From the NCBI GenBank assembly GCA_030684405.1, contig JAUXYA010000012.1:49163-113162 (forward strand): a DNA stretch of 64,000 nucleotides, given 5' to 3'. Below, piece after piece: positions 26,987-35,472 of this stretch. The stretch comes from Burkholderiales bacterium. GTDB taxonomy: Bacteria > Pseudomonadota > Gammaproteobacteria > Burkholderiales > SG8-41. The translations under genes were made by a program, and so were the position numbers. The notes under the pieces were generated by a model. That model was not told the origin of the DNA. It ran no database searches and was given only the letters and a program-made list of their open reading frames with translations. How positions within the stretch are numbered: position 1 is the first letter of the stretch; each line of letters opens with the position of its first letter.

Positions 26987-27413
26987 AACCCGTCTCCGCC
27001 GAAACCACGATCTGCCGCGCCGGATCGCCGGCGATGGTGCTGCTGAAGGTGATGGTGATGCCGGCGCTGGGGCGTCCCAGCCCGTCGAAGGTGAATGCCA
27101 CAGGACTCAGCGTGACCCCGCCCGGCGCAGTCTCCGAGGCCAAGCCCCCGCTGACCGGATAGACCAGCGGCGTCGCGCATCCCGCCGCAGTACCTGCCCT
27201 CACCTGGGTCGCGGTCACGCAGACATGCACTTCACGCCGCCAGGCCACGGCGGTTTTCTGCGCCAGGCGCACGACCGCCGCCGACTTGTCATAAAAACCG
27301 CGGGAGTCGAAAGTGCTGGCCTGGAAAAAACGCGGGGCCGCGACGACGGCGATGATGGAGATAATCGCGATCGTGACCACCAGTTCAACCAGAGTGAAGC
27401 CCGTGGTTCTCAT
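26970..27413 (-). CDS. mshC: MSHA minor prepilin MshC (GspH-like)
   Basis: 147 residues from the ATG at 27413 (MRTTGFTLVELVVTIAIIS), a six-residue-or-shorter leader and a GspH-type body. It lies just after the terminator that follows mshA, so it needs read-through from mshA or another promoter. A longer upstream reading would cross that terminator and has no prepilin leader at its start. Confidence 0.9.
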   Translation of the reverse strand: MRTTGFTLVELVVTIAIISIIAVVAAPRFFQASTFDSRGFYDKSAAVVRLAQKTAVAWRREVHVCVTATQVRAGTAAGCATPLVYPVSGGLASETAPGGVTLSPVAFTFDGLGRPSAGITITFSSTIAGDPARQIVVSAETGYVIAN

Positions 27414-27429
27414 GACGCATCCGTGTCCG

Positions 27430-27461
27430 AAAAAAAGGGGGGTGCCGTCCGGCACGCCCCC
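27430..27461 (-). terminator. Rho-independent terminator after mshA
   Basis: On the minus strand a strong G/C stem (GGGGGCGTGCCG / CGGCACCCCCC, 2-base loop) is followed directly by seven T. It lies between mshA and mshC. With the sigma54-type promoter before mshA it would make the pilin gene a highly expressed short transcript, with partial read-through to the minor pilins. Confidence 0.85.
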
Positions 27462-27516
27462 ATCTTTCTGTCCGCCCGGATCGCATTGTCCGGGTGCGGA
27501 TCGCGGCAGCCTCGTA

Positions 27517-27909
27517 TCAGCAGCCGGCCTTCGTCGCGTAGGGCGGTGTCGTAGCATACGTCACCTGACAAGCCGTATCTGCGACCAGCGAGAAGGTCGG
27601 TGCAGCGTAGGTGAAGCCACTAAATGTCGACAGTGCGTTTGAAATACCGGCGGTGGTCGGAATGCCGCTTGTCGCCGCCACAGCAGTTCCACCCATCGTA
27701 CAAGTGGCCGCAGTGCTGCCGGTAGCCACCCATTGCGCCTGACACAACGCAACCGCACCGTTGATCGCGCCCACCAGACCGTCGGCAGCCGCAGATTTCG
27801 CATTGCTGCTGACGTCGATAAATCTCGGAATTGCCGTCGCCGCCAGAATGCCCAGAATGGCGATCACGACGATCAGTTCCACCAATGTAAAGCCTCGTTG
27901 CTGTTTCAT
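27517..27909 (-). CDS. mshA: MSHA major pilin MshA
   Basis: 130 residues from the ATG at 27909 ([20 protein letters not shown]), preceded by AAGGGAAG. A type IVa prepilin: short basic leader, cleavage after Gly6, Phe1 and Glu5, a hydrophobic helix, and C-terminal cysteines that could form the disulfide loop ([18 protein letters not shown]). I call it the major subunit because it has its own sigma54-type promoter and a terminator. Confidence 0.9.
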   Translation of the reverse strand: MKQQRGFTLVELIVVIAILGILAATAIPRFIDVSSNAKSAAADGLVGAINGAVALCQAQWVATGSTAATCTMGGTAVAATSGIPTTAGISNALSTFSGFTYAAPTFSLVADTACQVTYATTPPYATKAGC

Positions 27910-27965
27910 GGTTCTTCCCTTTTTGTCTATCGAAACCGGTTTCAAAAAATCCTGCAAGAACGTGT

Positions 27966-27982
27966 TGCAAACATCATGCCAG
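27966..27982 (-). promoter_or_regulatory. sigma54-type promoter of mshA
   Basis: Minus-strand CTGGCATGATGTTTGCA. It matches the -24/-12 consensus YTGGCACGRNNNTTGCW at all fixed positions but one, with the required GG-to-GC spacing. The start would be near 27954, giving a leader of about 45 bases before the mshA ATG with its AAGGGAAG ribosome site. Confidence 0.7.
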
Positions 27983-27998
27983 TGACGCGCTTATTAGT

Positions 27999-28493
27999 TC
28001 AGCAGCCGGAAGTCACCAGCGAACTGAAGGTCGGCGAGGTATTCGGTGCCGTCGGGGCGGTGTAAGTGACACTGCAGTTCTGCGGGTCATTACCCATCAC
28101 CATCAGGCGCAGCGTCGCACCGGCGGCAGGGCCGCCCAGTTCGGTGTTGTAGCCGTCGTCTGAAGTCGGACCGGCGTTGATTCCCGCGGCGGTGACGATG
28201 CCGGAGGCATTGGCCGTCGGGTAGGTGTGGATCATCGTGACATTGACGCCCTCCATCAGCAGCGTCGCGCCGCATTGCGGCGTGGTCGCGAGGCAGGCGG
28301 CATGGGACAGCGCGGCAGCGCCCTTCATGGCGCCCACTGCACCATTGAGCTTGGCGATCCGCGCCTGCACCTGCAGGTTGGCAAAACGCGGCAAGGCAGT
28401 TGCCGCCAGGATTGCCAGAATGATGATCACCACGATCAGTTCGATCAGCGTGAAACCCTGCTCTGTGCGCTGCGCTTTGTGTTTATTCATCAT
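27999..28493 (-). CDS. mshB: MSHA prepilin MshB
   Basis: 164 residues from the first of two adjacent ATGs at 28493 (MMNKHKAQRTEQGFTLIELIVV), with GAGAG upstream. A type IVa prepilin with an 11-12-residue leader, Glu5, and a C-terminal Cys pair (CSVTYTAPTAP...SGC). It lies between mshF and mshA, the mshB position in other MSHA loci. It could also serve as a second structural pilin. Confidence 0.86.
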   Translation of the reverse strand: MMNKHKAQRTEQGFTLIELIVVIIILAILAATALPRFANLQVQARIAKLNGAVGAMKGAAALSHAACLATTPQCGATLLMEGVNVTMIHTYPTANASGIVTAAGINAGPTSDDGYNTELGGPAAGATLRLMVMGNDPQNCSVTYTAPTAPNTSPTFSSLVTSGC

Positions 28494-28667
28494 GGGGCTC
28501 TCAACATTTAGCACAAACTTTTGCGGTACTCTGTACGCGCGTTAACATTGGCTGAAAATAAATAAAGTTCAAAAACGCGATGAGACCGATGAGACTTTTG
28601 TCACAAACTGTTTAATGTATGTGCTTGATACTACAGCAAAACTCATGCCCGCGAAACCTTGCGCCGC
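28494..28667. other. AT-rich gap between mshF and mshB, probable pilin regulatory region
   Basis: 174 bases, the longest gap inside the pilus locus. It contains a perfect tandem 9-bp repeat, CGATGAGAC twice, at 28578-28595. A poor sigma70-like -35 (TTGAAC) lies at about 28565-28570 on the minus strand. I find no sigma54 consensus here and no clear terminator after mshF. Confidence 0.4.
28578..28595. repeat. Tandem 9-bp repeat upstream of mshB
   Basis: CGATGAGAC is repeated exactly and head to tail, about 85-100 bases upstream of the mshB start. A possible regulator-binding site; no known consensus recognised. Confidence 0.5.
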
Positions 28668-29180
28668 TCACGACCACTGAAACGGTGTTGAGGGCAGCAG
28701 CGACATCCCGCCGATGGCCTGGATGGTTTTGCCCGAGACCACCACCGGCTGATAAATGATTTTTACCCGGAAGCGCAGTTGTTTCAAGCCGTTACGCGGT
28801 TCCACCGCAAGCCTCCGCGCGGAGTTTGCGACATACACCAGTTCGCGGCTGGTTTCGTCGAAGTACCAGATCCCCGGCTCCGGCTGTTGCGGATAGCTGC
28901 CACCGTAATCTGTCGGCTTTTCCGACAGCCAGCGTGTCGGGTTTTCGACTTCCAGCAGCCGGGCCTCGCCCTCACGGCGTTCGAGCATCAGTTCCGCGAG
29001 GCGAATCTGCAGCGCGGTCTTGTAGACCTGCAACGTGGCTTCAAAGCGCGCGCGCTCCGCAGCCTCTTGATAAAAATTCAGCCGCTCGAGCAGCACGCCG
29101 AGCAGCAGGGACAGGATCACCGCGACCACCGCCAGCTCCAGCAGCGAAAACCCGCGTTGCCGTCTTCCGCTCCGGCTCAT
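28668..29180 (-). CDS. mshF: MSHA biogenesis protein MshF
   Basis: 170 residues. The N-terminus RRQRGFSLLELAVVAVILS looks like a prepilin (Gly/Phe site, Glu5), followed by a long helical region (AERARFEATLQVYKTALQIR) and a beta-rich end. Length and position between mshG and the pilins match MshF. It starts 4 bases downstream of the mshG stop. Confidence 0.85.
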   Translation of the reverse strand: MSRSGRRQRGFSLLELAVVAVILSLLLGVLLERLNFYQEAAERARFEATLQVYKTALQIRLAELMLERREGEARLLEVENPTRWLSEKPTDYGGSYPQQPEPGIWYFDETSRELVYVANSARRLAVEPRNGLKQLRFRVKIIYQPVVVSGKTIQAIGGMSLLPSTPFQWS

Positions 29181-29184
29181 GCCG

Positions 29185-30414
29185 TCATTTTTTTGCGGTC
29201 GCCGCGGTGCCGAGGTCCCAGATCGGCAGGAACACGCCGAGTGCGAGGATCAGCACCAGGATGCCGAGCATGACGATCAGTATCGGCTCGATCTGCGAGC
29301 TGAGGTGCTTCAGTTCGTACTCGACCTCGCGCTGGTAGAGGTCGGCAATCTCGCCGGTCAGGTCATCCAGCGCGCCCGACTCCTCGCCAACGGCGATCAT
29401 CTGCAGCACCACTGGCGTGAACACCCCGGTATCGCGCGCCGTGCGCAGCACCGATTCGCCGCGCTCGACGCCCTCGCGCATGCGCACGATGCGGTCGCTG
29501 ATGTAGACGTTATCCACCGTGTTCGCGACCATGCCGAGGCCGCTGGTCACCGGCACGCCGCTGCTGAATGCGAGCGAAAAGCTGCGCGCGAAACGCGCCA
29601 GCGTCGCCTTCTGGATGATCGGGCCGGCAATCGGGATGCGCAGCTTGAAACGGTCCCAGGCCATACGACCGGCAGCAGTGGCTATCCAGGCGCGCGCGCC
29701 AAAAAACACCGCCACCGCGCCGACCAGCAGGTACGGCCAGTACTCGACCATGAAATTGGAGAAGCCGATCAGGATCTTGGTCATCAGCGGCAATTCGGCT
29801 TGGAAACTGGCATAAACCTTGGCGAAGGCCGGAATCACGAAAATGTTGATGATCACGATGGCAATCGCCATCGTCGCCACCACGAAGGTCGGATAACGGA
29901 TCGCCGATTTCACCTGTTCGCGCATGAACTTCTCGAACTCGAGGTGATTGAACAGGCGCAGGAACACCTCCTCCAGCCGGCCGGTCTGCTCGCCAACGCT
30001 GACCATCGAGGTGTAGAACTGGCCGAACACTTCCGGATGCCGCGCCAGTGACACCGACAATTCGCGTCCGGTGTCGAGGCTTTCGCGCAAGTCGCGCACC
30101 ACTCCGGCAAAGGTCGGATTGGCCGTCGATTCCTCCAGCCCCTTCAACGCGCCCATGATCGGCACGCCGGCCTTGAGCAGGGTGTACATCTGCCTGCTGA
30201 ACAGCAGCACCTCGGTATGCGTGACCTTGGGTTTGCCGAAGCTGAAATTCAGTCCACCGCCATCGGCACTCGGCGGCGCTGAGGACTTGATCTCCAGCGG
30301 CGTGATGCCGAGTCCGAACAACTGGCCGGCGATTGCGCCGCTGTCGGCACCTTCGAGGACGCCCTTCACGGCTTCGCCGCGCCCGTTGCGTCCCTTGTAG
30401 GCAAAAAACGGCAT
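29185..30414 (-). CDS. mshG: MSHA inner-membrane platform protein MshG (PilC/GspF family)
   Basis: 409 residues with two GspF domains and three membrane helices (near residues 165-190, 215-235 and 375-398). Conserved blocks include LLFSRQMYTLLKAGVPI, SVGEQTGRLEEVF, FARSFSLAFSSGVP and IAVGEESGALDDL. It is the inner-membrane platform on which the MshE ATPase acts to polymerise pilin. It lies 5 bases after mshE. Confidence 0.95.
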   Translation of the reverse strand: MPFFAYKGRNGRGEAVKGVLEGADSGAIAGQLFGLGITPLEIKSSAPPSADGGGLNFSFGKPKVTHTEVLLFSRQMYTLLKAGVPIMGALKGLEESTANPTFAGVVRDLRESLDTGRELSVSLARHPEVFGQFYTSMVSVGEQTGRLEEVFLRLFNHLEFEKFMREQVKSAIRYPTFVVATMAIAIVIINIFVIPAFAKVYASFQAELPLMTKILIGFSNFMVEYWPYLLVGAVAVFFGARAWIATAAGRMAWDRFKLRIPIAGPIIQKATLARFARSFSLAFSSGVPVTSGLGMVANTVDNVYISDRIVRMREGVERGESVLRTARDTGVFTPVVLQMIAVGEESGALDDLTGEIADLYQREVEYELKHLSSQIEPILIVMLGILVLILALGVFLPIWDLGTAATAKK

Positions 30415-30419
30415 CGTGT

Positions 30420-32126
30420 TCAGTCGGCGAGCTGGCTGCTGACGCGCATTGCCTCATCCGCCGTGGTTCTGCCGGCGGCAGCGATCTTCGCGGCATGGTG
30501 GCGCAGGGTCCGCCCCGCCAGCTGCTCGCGGGCAATCTTGATGAACTTCTGCACGTCCTCCTGATTCGCGGCCTCCACCACCGGCTTGGTCATTTCGAGC
30601 ATTTCATAAATACCCGTACGGCCGTTGAAACCGGTGCCGTTGCAATGCGAACAGCCGCGACCGCGCTTGTAGACATGGCGATCGACTTCGTCACCCAGCT
30701 CGCTGCGCAGGAACTCGTGCTCGTTGGGCAGCAGCTTGTAATCCTCGATGCAGCTCTCGCAAATCACCCGCACCAGGCGCTGGGCAAGCACCAGCTGCAG
30801 TGACAGCGCAACCATGTAGCGCGGGGCCCCCATGTCGAGCAGCCGGATCGGGGTACTCGAGGCATCGTTGGTATGCAGCGTGGAGAACACCATGTGGCCG
30901 GTCATCGCCGCGCGCAGGCCGGTTTCCACGGTCTTCTCGTCGCGCATCTCGCCGACCAGCACCACGTCCGGATCCTGGCGCAATGCGGAGCGCAGCACGC
31001 GGTCGAAGGTCAGCTCGATCTTGTCATTGACCTGCACCTGGTTGATGCCGGGCAGGCGGTATTCCACCGGGTCTTCAACGGTGATGATCTTGCGTTCGGG
31101 CGTGTTCAGCTCGTTGAGGGCCGCGTACAGCGTGGTGGTCTTGCCGCTGCCGGTGGGGCCGGTCACCAGGATCATGCCACTGTGGCGATGGATGACTTCG
31201 CGCACCTTGACCAGCATGTCGGCGGGTATGCCGATGTTGTCGAGACCGAGGATGCCACTGCCCTGATTGAGCAGGCGCATCACTACGGACTCGCCATACT
31301 GCGTGGGCATCGTCGAGATCCGCACGTCGATCGCGGTGTTGCGCACCTTGATCGCAAAGCGACCGTCCTGCGGCAGGCGCTTCTCGGAAATGTCGAGCCC
31401 CGACATCAGCTTCAGGCGCAGCACCACGGCGGAGGCGATCTTGGCGTCGGTTTCCGTCTGCAGATGCAGCACGCCGTCGATGCGGAAACGGATCTGCAGG
31501 CGTTTTTCCTGCGGCTCAATGTGAATGTCGGAGGCCCGCGCCTGCGTGGCATCCTCGAACACGGTCTGCAACAGCTTGACGACCGGCGCCTCTTCCAGGC
31601 CCGGCGTCGTCGCCAGCGCGGCAAAATCGATTGCGCCTGAGTCGCCGAGATCGGCACCCAGTTCCTGCGCCAGCCCGGCAATCTGCTCGGTGCGGCGGTA
31701 GCTGCGGTCAATGGCACGCAGCAGTTCAGTCTCGGTGACCACTGCGAGGTCGATGTCGCGCTTGAGCACGCGCGCAATCTCGTCGTAAGCCGTCAGATCG
31801 GTGGGGTCGGCCATGCCGACCATGTACGACTCGCCTTTATCCTCGAGCACGATGGCACGGAAGCGCCGCGCCTGGGTTTCCGGCAAGCGGGTGATGATGT
31901 CGCGCTTGATGTTGTAGTGCTTGAGATCGATGTAGGCCGCGCCGAGCTGGCGCGCCAGCGCCTTCGAGATCAGCTCCTCGCTGATGAAGCCCTTCTCGAT
32001 GAACACATGGCCGAGGCGGCGCCCGGTCTTTTTCTGCTCCTCAAGCGCGGCTTTGAGCTGGTCTTCGCTCAGCAGCTTCTGCTGGACCAGGATTTCGCCA
32101 AGACGGATTTTTTCAGGACGGCCCAT
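30420..32126 (-). CDS. mshE: MSHA pilus assembly ATPase MshE (GspE/PilB family)
   Basis: 568 residues from the ATG at 32126 (MGRPEKIRLGEILVQQKLLS). MshEN-type N-terminal repeats come first (Arg- and Gly-containing GRRLGHVFIEKGFI, the kind that binds cyclic di-GMP). Then the ATPase domain has Walker A GPTGSGKTT, VEDPVEYRLPGINQVQV and RQDPDVVLVGEMRD, and a zinc motif (CESC, CSHC). A TTG five codons upstream would put the start almost on the predicted transcription start, so I prefer the ATG. The powering ATPase for extension; no mshR-type retraction ATPase is in the window. Confidence 0.94.
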   Translation of the reverse strand: MGRPEKIRLGEILVQQKLLSEDQLKAALEEQKKTGRRLGHVFIEKGFISEELISKALARQLGAAYIDLKHYNIKRDIITRLPETQARRFRAIVLEDKGESYMVGMADPTDLTAYDEIARVLKRDIDLAVVTETELLRAIDRSYRRTEQIAGLAQELGADLGDSGAIDFAALATTPGLEEAPVVKLLQTVFEDATQARASDIHIEPQEKRLQIRFRIDGVLHLQTETDAKIASAVVLRLKLMSGLDISEKRLPQDGRFAIKVRNTAIDVRISTMPTQYGESVVMRLLNQGSGILGLDNIGIPADMLVKVREVIHRHSGMILVTGPTGSGKTTTLYAALNELNTPERKIITVEDPVEYRLPGINQVQVNDKIELTFDRVLRSALRQDPDVVLVGEMRDEKTVETGLRAAMTGHMVFSTLHTNDASSTPIRLLDMGAPRYMVALSLQLVLAQRLVRVICESCIEDYKLLPNEHEFLRSELGDEVDRHVYKRGRGCSHCNGTGFNGRTGIYEMLEMTKPVVEAANQEDVQKFIKIAREQLAGRTLRHHAAKIAAAGRTTADEAMRVSSQLAD

Positions 32127-32155
32127 TCGGTTTTCGCTCAAAATGCAGCAGGGAA

Positions 32156-32172
32156 TGCAAGCGGCGTACCAA
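32156..32172 (-). promoter_or_regulatory. sigma54-type promoter of mshE
   Basis: Minus-strand TTGGTACGCCGCTTGCA. It fits YTGGCACGRNNNTTGCW with GG and GC correctly spaced and the TTGCA half perfect. The expected start is near 32145, about 20 bases before the mshE ATG. It would drive mshE-G-F and perhaps the whole locus. Confidence 0.65.
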
Positions 32173-32282
32173 GAAACGCCCTTCCCCGCAGATATCGCAT
32201 GTTATTGATAATTAAGGATATCCGCTTAAGACTCCAAAAACAACCGCTAATCAACCGCTAATCGCGACGCAGGAACCGACGG

Positions 32283-32747
32283 ATGTTCGACATTGTGCTG
32301 TACGAGCCGGAGATTGCTCCCAATACCGGCAACGTGATGCGGCTGGCAGCCAACACCGGTACACGGCTGCACCTGGTGCGGCCACTTGGCTTCACGCTCA
32401 ACGACCGCACGCTGGCCCGCGCCGGGCTCGATTACCGCGCGCGCGCCGGCCTGCAAATACACCAGGACTGGGAGGCCTGCACCGCCCACTTTGGCGGACG
32501 ACGGATGTTCGCCATCACCACGCGCGGCAACACACGCTACGACCAGATCACCTACACCGCGGATGATGTGCTGGTGTTTGGTCCGGAAACCCGGGGGCTG
32601 CCTGCGGCGCTGCTGGAATCCTGGCCTCCGGAACAACGGCTGCGCCTGCCGATGCGCGAAGACAGCCGCAGCCTGAACCTGTCGAATGCCGTAGCCGTGG
32701 TGGTCTATGAGGCCTGGCGCCAGTGCGGTTTTGGCGGCGGCGCCTGA
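32283..32747 (+). CDS. trmL: tRNA (cytidine34-2'-O)-methyltransferase
   Basis: A SPOUT-fold methyltransferase acting on the wobble base of tRNA-Leu. The 154-residue product starts MFDIVLYEPEIAPNTGNVMR and has the knot motifs LVFGPETRGLP and LPMREDSRSLNLSNAVAVVVYE. Length is standard. It is transcribed away from mshE; the gap carries a short direct repeat, AACCGCTAATC (twice, 32246-32269). Confidence 0.95.
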   Translation: MFDIVLYEPEIAPNTGNVMRLAANTGTRLHLVRPLGFTLNDRTLARAGLDYRARAGLQIHQDWEACTAHFGGRRMFAITTRGNTRYDQITYTADDVLVFGPETRGLPAALLESWPPEQRLRLPMREDSRSLNLSNAVAVVVYEAWRQCGFGGGA

Positions 32748-32760
32748 ACCGTTCAGCGAT

Positions 32761-33768
32761 TCAGCGAGCCTGGGGCAAACCCAGGTGCTCGGGTTTGGCA
32801 TCGCGCGCCAGCAGGCCGCGCACGATGTCGGCAGCGCTTTCCGGCCGCGCCAATACGCGACACACCGCGTCGGTGATCGGCATCTCGACGTCCAACACAG
32901 CGGCGCGGCGGCTGACCTCGCCGGCGGTAAATACGCCTTCAGCGACATGACCGAGACCGGCCTGTGCCGCGGCCACGGCCTCTCCACGCGCCAGCGCCAG
33001 CCCGACCTGGCGATTGCGCGAAAGGTCGCCGGTGCAGGTCAGCAAAAGGTCGCCGATGCCCGCAAGCCCGGTGAAGGTTTCGGCACGACCGCCCAGCGCC
33101 ATGCCGAGGCGGGTCATTTCGGCGAGGCCGCGGGTGATCAGCGCCGCCCGAGCGTTGAGGCCGAGGCCGAGGCCGTCACAGACACCGGCGGCAATGGCGA
33201 TCACGTTTTTCACTGCGCCGCCGACTTCGACGCCGATCACGTCGTCATGCGAATACACGCGCAGCGTCGGTCCATGCAGCGCCTGCGCCGCGGCAGCCGC
33301 CAGCGACGTATCCGTTGCGGCCAGCGTCAGCGCCGCGGGCAGGCCAGTGGCCACTTCCTGCGCGAAGCTGGGGCCGGATAGCACCGCTCCAGCGGGACCT
33401 CCGCCGATCTCTTCCGCATAAACCTCGTGTGGCAAGCGCGCATCCGGACGTTCAAAACCCTTGCACAACCAGATCACCGGCACCGCAATCTTCAGTTCAC
33501 GCAGGCGGCGCAGCGTCGCGCGCAGGCCGGACACGGTGACGGCAATCACCACATAGGCACAACCCTCGATCGCCCGCGGCAGTTCAGGTTCCACCGCAAG
33601 CCGTTCCGGAAAAGCGCAGCCCGGCAGATAGCGTGTATTGACCCGCGCAGCGGACATCGCGCGCAGTTGTTCAGGATCGCGCGCCCATAACCACACGGCA
33701 TGGCGCACTGCAAGATTGATGGCGAGTGCGGTGCCCCAGGCGCCGGCACCGAGAACGGCGATTTTCAT
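32761..33768 (-). CDS. gpsA: Glycerol-3-phosphate dehydrogenase [NAD(P)+]
   Basis: Makes sn-glycerol 3-phosphate for phospholipid synthesis. 335 residues from the ATG at 33768 (MKIAVLGAGAWGTALA), with the dinucleotide motif GAGAWG at residues 7-12, LCKGFERP, GPSFAQEVA and the catalytic-lysine block VGGAVKNVIAIAAG. A 56-residue extension upstream in frame has no matching sequence and overlaps the SH3 gene, so I drop it. The C-terminal gene of the secB-gpsA cluster, convergent with trmL. Confidence 0.96.
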   Translation of the reverse strand: MKIAVLGAGAWGTALAINLAVRHAVWLWARDPEQLRAMSAARVNTRYLPGCAFPERLAVEPELPRAIEGCAYVVIAVTVSGLRATLRRLRELKIAVPVIWLCKGFERPDARLPHEVYAEEIGGGPAGAVLSGPSFAQEVATGLPAALTLAATDTSLAAAAAQALHGPTLRVYSHDDVIGVEVGGAVKNVIAIAAGVCDGLGLGLNARAALITRGLAEMTRLGMALGGRAETFTGLAGIGDLLLTCTGDLSRNRQVGLALARGEAVAAAQAGLGHVAEGVFTAGEVSRRAAVLDVEMPITDAVCRVLARPESAADIVRGLLARDAKPEHLGLPQAR

Positions 33769-33799
33769 CGCGGAAGACTGCGCCTTGCCGCGGCGGGTG

Positions 33800-34237
33800 T
33801 CATCCGCCCCAGACATCGGCTGCGCGGACATAACCAGCGGTGCCGTCGCGGTGGCGGACATGCAGCCAGCCGGCACTGCCGCCCTCAAGCAATTCAAGCA
33901 GCAGGTCGCGCCGGCCTTCGAAGGCGACTGGCGCATCGGCGGCCGGCTTCTGGCGCACCGTGACGGCGGTTTTCAGCAACACGTTGCGCGCATTGTCCAG
34001 CGACTTGCTTTCGACCCAAGACAGGGTACCGGCAGCATCGCGCACCTTGACCCAACCCTCGACCTGGACGAGAACCTCGAGCGGATAGCCGCGGTTGACG
34101 ATGAACTGCCGGGTCGACTTGTTCGAAGGCGCGTCATAGAGAACGACCGCAGCTTCGGCCGCGGAGCGGAACTCGGCCGCCCCGGCCAGCGCCGGGAACA
34201 GCCCGGCGAGGATTGCGATGATCAGCCTGCGCCTCAT
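33800..34237 (-). CDS. Exported SH3-domain protein
   Basis: 145 residues from the ATG at 34237 (MRRRLIIAILAGLFPALAGA, a clear signal peptide), followed by two bacterial SH3-like repeats (AAVVLYDAPSNKSTRQFIV...LEVLVQVEGWVKVRDAAGTLSWVE and VTVRQKPAADAPV...GWLHVRHRDGTAGYVRAADVWG). Such domains often bind peptidoglycan. It lies 11 bases after secB and 31 before gpsA. The exact role is unknown. Confidence 0.8.
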   Translation of the reverse strand: MRRRLIIAILAGLFPALAGAAEFRSAAEAAVVLYDAPSNKSTRQFIVNRGYPLEVLVQVEGWVKVRDAAGTLSWVESKSLDNARNVLLKTAVTVRQKPAADAPVAFEGRRDLLLELLEGGSAGWLHVRHRDGTAGYVRAADVWGG

Positions 34238-34248
34238 CGCGGCATTTC

Positions 34249-34716
34249 TCAGGCCGGTGCTGGCGCCAGCGCCGCCTGCTCTTCCTGCAGCTGGCGCAGG
34301 CGCTCCTGGTATGCGGCTTCGAAATTCATGTGCTGCAGCAGCACCGGCGGGAACCCCGCACGCGACACCATGCTGGCAACGGCTTCCCGCGCATAGGGCA
34401 GCAGGGTGTTGGGACACATGATGCCGAGCACCGCATCGGTTTCATGAGACGGCAGGCCGACCACCTGGAAAATGCCGGCCTGTGCAACCTCGACCAGGAA
34501 CACCGTCTTTTCGCCCAGCTTGGCGGTCACCGTCACTGTCATCACGACCTCGAACAGGCCGGACTGCTCCAGCGGACTCGCCGCGTTGTGCACGCTGATC
34601 TCGATTTGCGGACTCTCGCGCTCCAGGAAAATATGCGGCGCGTTGGGAATCTCCAGCGACAGGTCCTTGATGTAGATTTTTTCGATGCCGAACTGCGGCT
34701 GCGCTTGCTCGCTCAT
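34249..34716 (-). CDS. secB: Protein-export chaperone SecB
   Basis: A 155-residue tetrameric chaperone that keeps preproteins unfolded and hands them to SecA. Conserved FGIEKIYIKDLSLEIPNAP, PYAREAVASMVSRAGFPP and LQHMNFEAAYQER. It lies 36 bases after grxC, the usual grxC-secB-gpsA order of proteobacteria. Confidence 0.97.
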   Translation of the reverse strand: MSEQAQPQFGIEKIYIKDLSLEIPNAPHIFLERESPQIEISVHNAASPLEQSGLFEVVMTVTVTAKLGEKTVFLVEVAQAGIFQVVGLPSHETDAVLGIMCPNTLLPYAREAVASMVSRAGFPPVLLQHMNFEAAYQERLRQLQEEQAALAPAPA

Positions 34717-34752
34717 TCAATGAATTCCTTGGATTGTGTGGTTGACCGGCGC

Positions 34753-35010
34753 TCAGGCCGCCAGCAACGGGTCCAGCTTGCCGGCACGGTCCAGCGCCGA
34801 GAGGTCGTCATAGCCGCCGATATGGGTTTCGCCAATGTAGATCTGCGGCACCGTGCGGCGGCCCGTCTTCGCCATCATGTCCTCACGCTGCACAGGATCG
34901 ATATCGATGCGGACCTTGTCGATCTCGGCCACGCCCTTGCTGCGCAGCAGCTGCTCGGCCATCTGGCAGAAAGGGCAGACAGCGGTGGTGTACATACGAA
35001 CTTTAGCCAT
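34753..35010 (-). CDS. grxC: Glutaredoxin 3
   Basis: An 85-residue dithiol glutaredoxin with the active site C12-P-F-C15, and TVPQIYIGETHIGGYDDL that binds glutathione. Reduces disulfides with glutathione. Sits between the rhodanese gene and secB. Confidence 0.96.
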   Translation of the reverse strand: MAKVRMYTTAVCPFCQMAEQLLRSKGVAEIDKVRIDIDPVQREDMMAKTGRRTVPQIYIGETHIGGYDDLSALDRAGKLDPLLAA

Positions 35011-35027
35011 GTTGCGGCCGCCCCGGG

Positions 35028-35462
35028 TCAGCGCTTCTCAAGCGGCATGCCGGCCTGTTCCCAGGCACTGATGCCACCGCGCAGGTTTACGGCCTGATCG
35101 AAGCCGTTGCGGCGCAGGACCTGCACCGCAACATGGGAACGCGTGCCGCTGCGACAGGTAATGATGATCGGCCGCTCGCGGAATTTTTCGATTTCCCGCA
35201 GACGCTCGGTGAGCTGCTTCTCGGGCAGATGCCGCGCGCCGCCAACATGTCCGGCCTCGTACTCGCCGGTGTCGCGCACGTCGATCACCAGCGCGTCCTT
35301 GCGGTTGATCAGTTGCACTGCTTCGAGCGCGCTGACTTCGCGGCCGGCGCGGAAGGGCCGCATCAGCAGCGGCCACAGCAGCATTGAGCCGGTGACGAGC
35401 GCACCGCCGAACAACATCATGTTGAACGGACTTTTTTGCAGAAAAACGATGAAGGCATCCAT
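35028..35462 (-). CDS. Membrane-anchored rhodanese-like protein
   Basis: 144 residues. One membrane helix lies near residues 14-33. A rhodanese domain follows with VIDVRDTGEYEAGHVGGARHLP and the persulfide-forming Cys103 in the loop CRSGTR. The basic loop suggests a sulfurtransferase. Gene order rhodanese-grxC-secB is frequent in beta- and gammaproteobacteria. The substrate is unknown. Confidence 0.9.
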   Translation of the reverse strand: MDAFIVFLQKSPFNMMLFGGALVTGSMLLWPLLMRPFRAGREVSALEAVQLINRKDALVIDVRDTGEYEAGHVGGARHLPEKQLTERLREIEKFRERPIIITCRSGTRSHVAVQVLRRNGFDQAVNLRGGISAWEQAGMPLEKR

Positions 35463-35472
35463 GGGGAAAGAG

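Noticed and set aside
32203..32215. TTATTGATAATT upstream of mshE as another AT-motif copy
   Set aside because: Shares AATTATCAATAA with copy a but lacks AAAAACAATNNNTTA, so not counted.
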